A stretch of 5,517 bases of DNA from Pseudomonadota bacterium (GTDB lineage: Bacteria; Pseudomonadota; Alphaproteobacteria; Sphingomonadales; Sphingomonadaceae). Location of the stretch: the NCBI GenBank assembly GCA_023413015.1, contig JAEZQR010000177.1, positions 1-5,517 of the forward strand, in the 5' to 3' direction. Under the pieces are notes generated by a model. It saw only the letters and a list, made by a program, of their open reading frames with translations, did not search any database and was not told the origin of the DNA. This document shows, one piece after another, positions 5,409 through 5,517 of the stretch. A program made the translations under genes and the position numbers. Numbering within the stretch: the stretch's first letter is position 1; the number at the start of each line of letters is the position of its first letter.

Positions 5409-5517
5409 ATGCCCATCTACCGCGCGCCCGTGAAGGACACGCAGTTCGTGCTGCAGCATATCGTGCAGCTCGACAAATATTCGAACCTGCCCGGCTTCGC
5501 CGACGCGACGCCCGATG
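5409..5517 (+). CDS. Acyl-CoA dehydrogenase, N-terminal fragment (runs off the window)
   Basis: Only 36 codons are visible, beginning MPIYRAPVKDTQFVLQHI and ending in LPGFADATPD. This matches the small N-terminal segment (Pfam Acyl-CoA_DH_N, as I recall) that precedes the main fold in a long subfamily of about 590-600 residues, often annotated as acyl-CoA dehydrogenase or DmdC-like. The family is FAD-dependent and oxidises acyl-CoA to enoyl-CoA in beta-oxidation-type pathways. The start is well supported: AGGAG at 5398-5402 with a six-base spacer, and the merR stop only one base before (TGAcATG), so the two genes form an operon. Catalytic residues and substrate range are outside the window. 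Confidence 0.85.
   Translation, partial: MPIYRAPVKDTQFVLQHIVQLDKYSNLPGFADATPD

Overview
The window looks like chromosomal DNA from a high-GC alphaproteobacterium, most likely a sphingomonad (Sphingomonadales). This rests on the GC-rich codon use, the style of the proteins (RecR, Def, PurF, HisI, MerR), and two intergenic palindromes whose translated shadows (IPAKAG; PELVEG / RQAQGE) I recall as hallmark dispersed repeats of that group. The lineage call comes from memory and style, not from a search.

Left part (1-859): the 3' end of recR is followed after 31 bases by def (peptide deformylase), both on the + strand. def converges on a minus-strand operon, and the 81-base gap between them holds a perfect 12-bp REP-like hairpin. 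Middle (860-3045, minus strand): purF, the first enzyme of purine synthesis, is followed by a short-chain dehydrogenase whose ATG overlaps the purF stop (TGATG). A candidate purF promoter lies at 3080-3108. Next, 3151-3630 (minus) encodes a small exported protein of unknown function, with lower GC than its neighbours, especially around its 5' end.

Right part (3631-5517, + strand): from a divergent, AT-rich 53-base gap starts hisI (phosphoribosyl-AMP cyclohydrolase). It is preceded by a seven-codon open frame with a strong ribosome binding site that ends exactly on the hisI start. hisI overlaps by GTGA an atypical NAD(P)-binding Rossmann protein of the TIP30/HTATIP2 type. A 246-base gap (4709-4954) carries a pair of inverted REP-like repeats and then a near-perfect 24-base dyad overlapping a candidate promoter. 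Directly downstream are a MerR-family regulator and, one base after its stop, the start of an acyl-CoA dehydrogenase that runs off the window. The last two look like an autoregulated fatty-acid or acyl-CoA catabolism operon.

Overall this is mostly ordinary housekeeping DNA. I found no defence system, mobile element, CRISPR array, tRNA or rRNA. The points most worth a second look are the MerR operator with a possibly leaderless transcript, the mini-ORF coupled to hisI, and the compositionally odd exported-protein gene.
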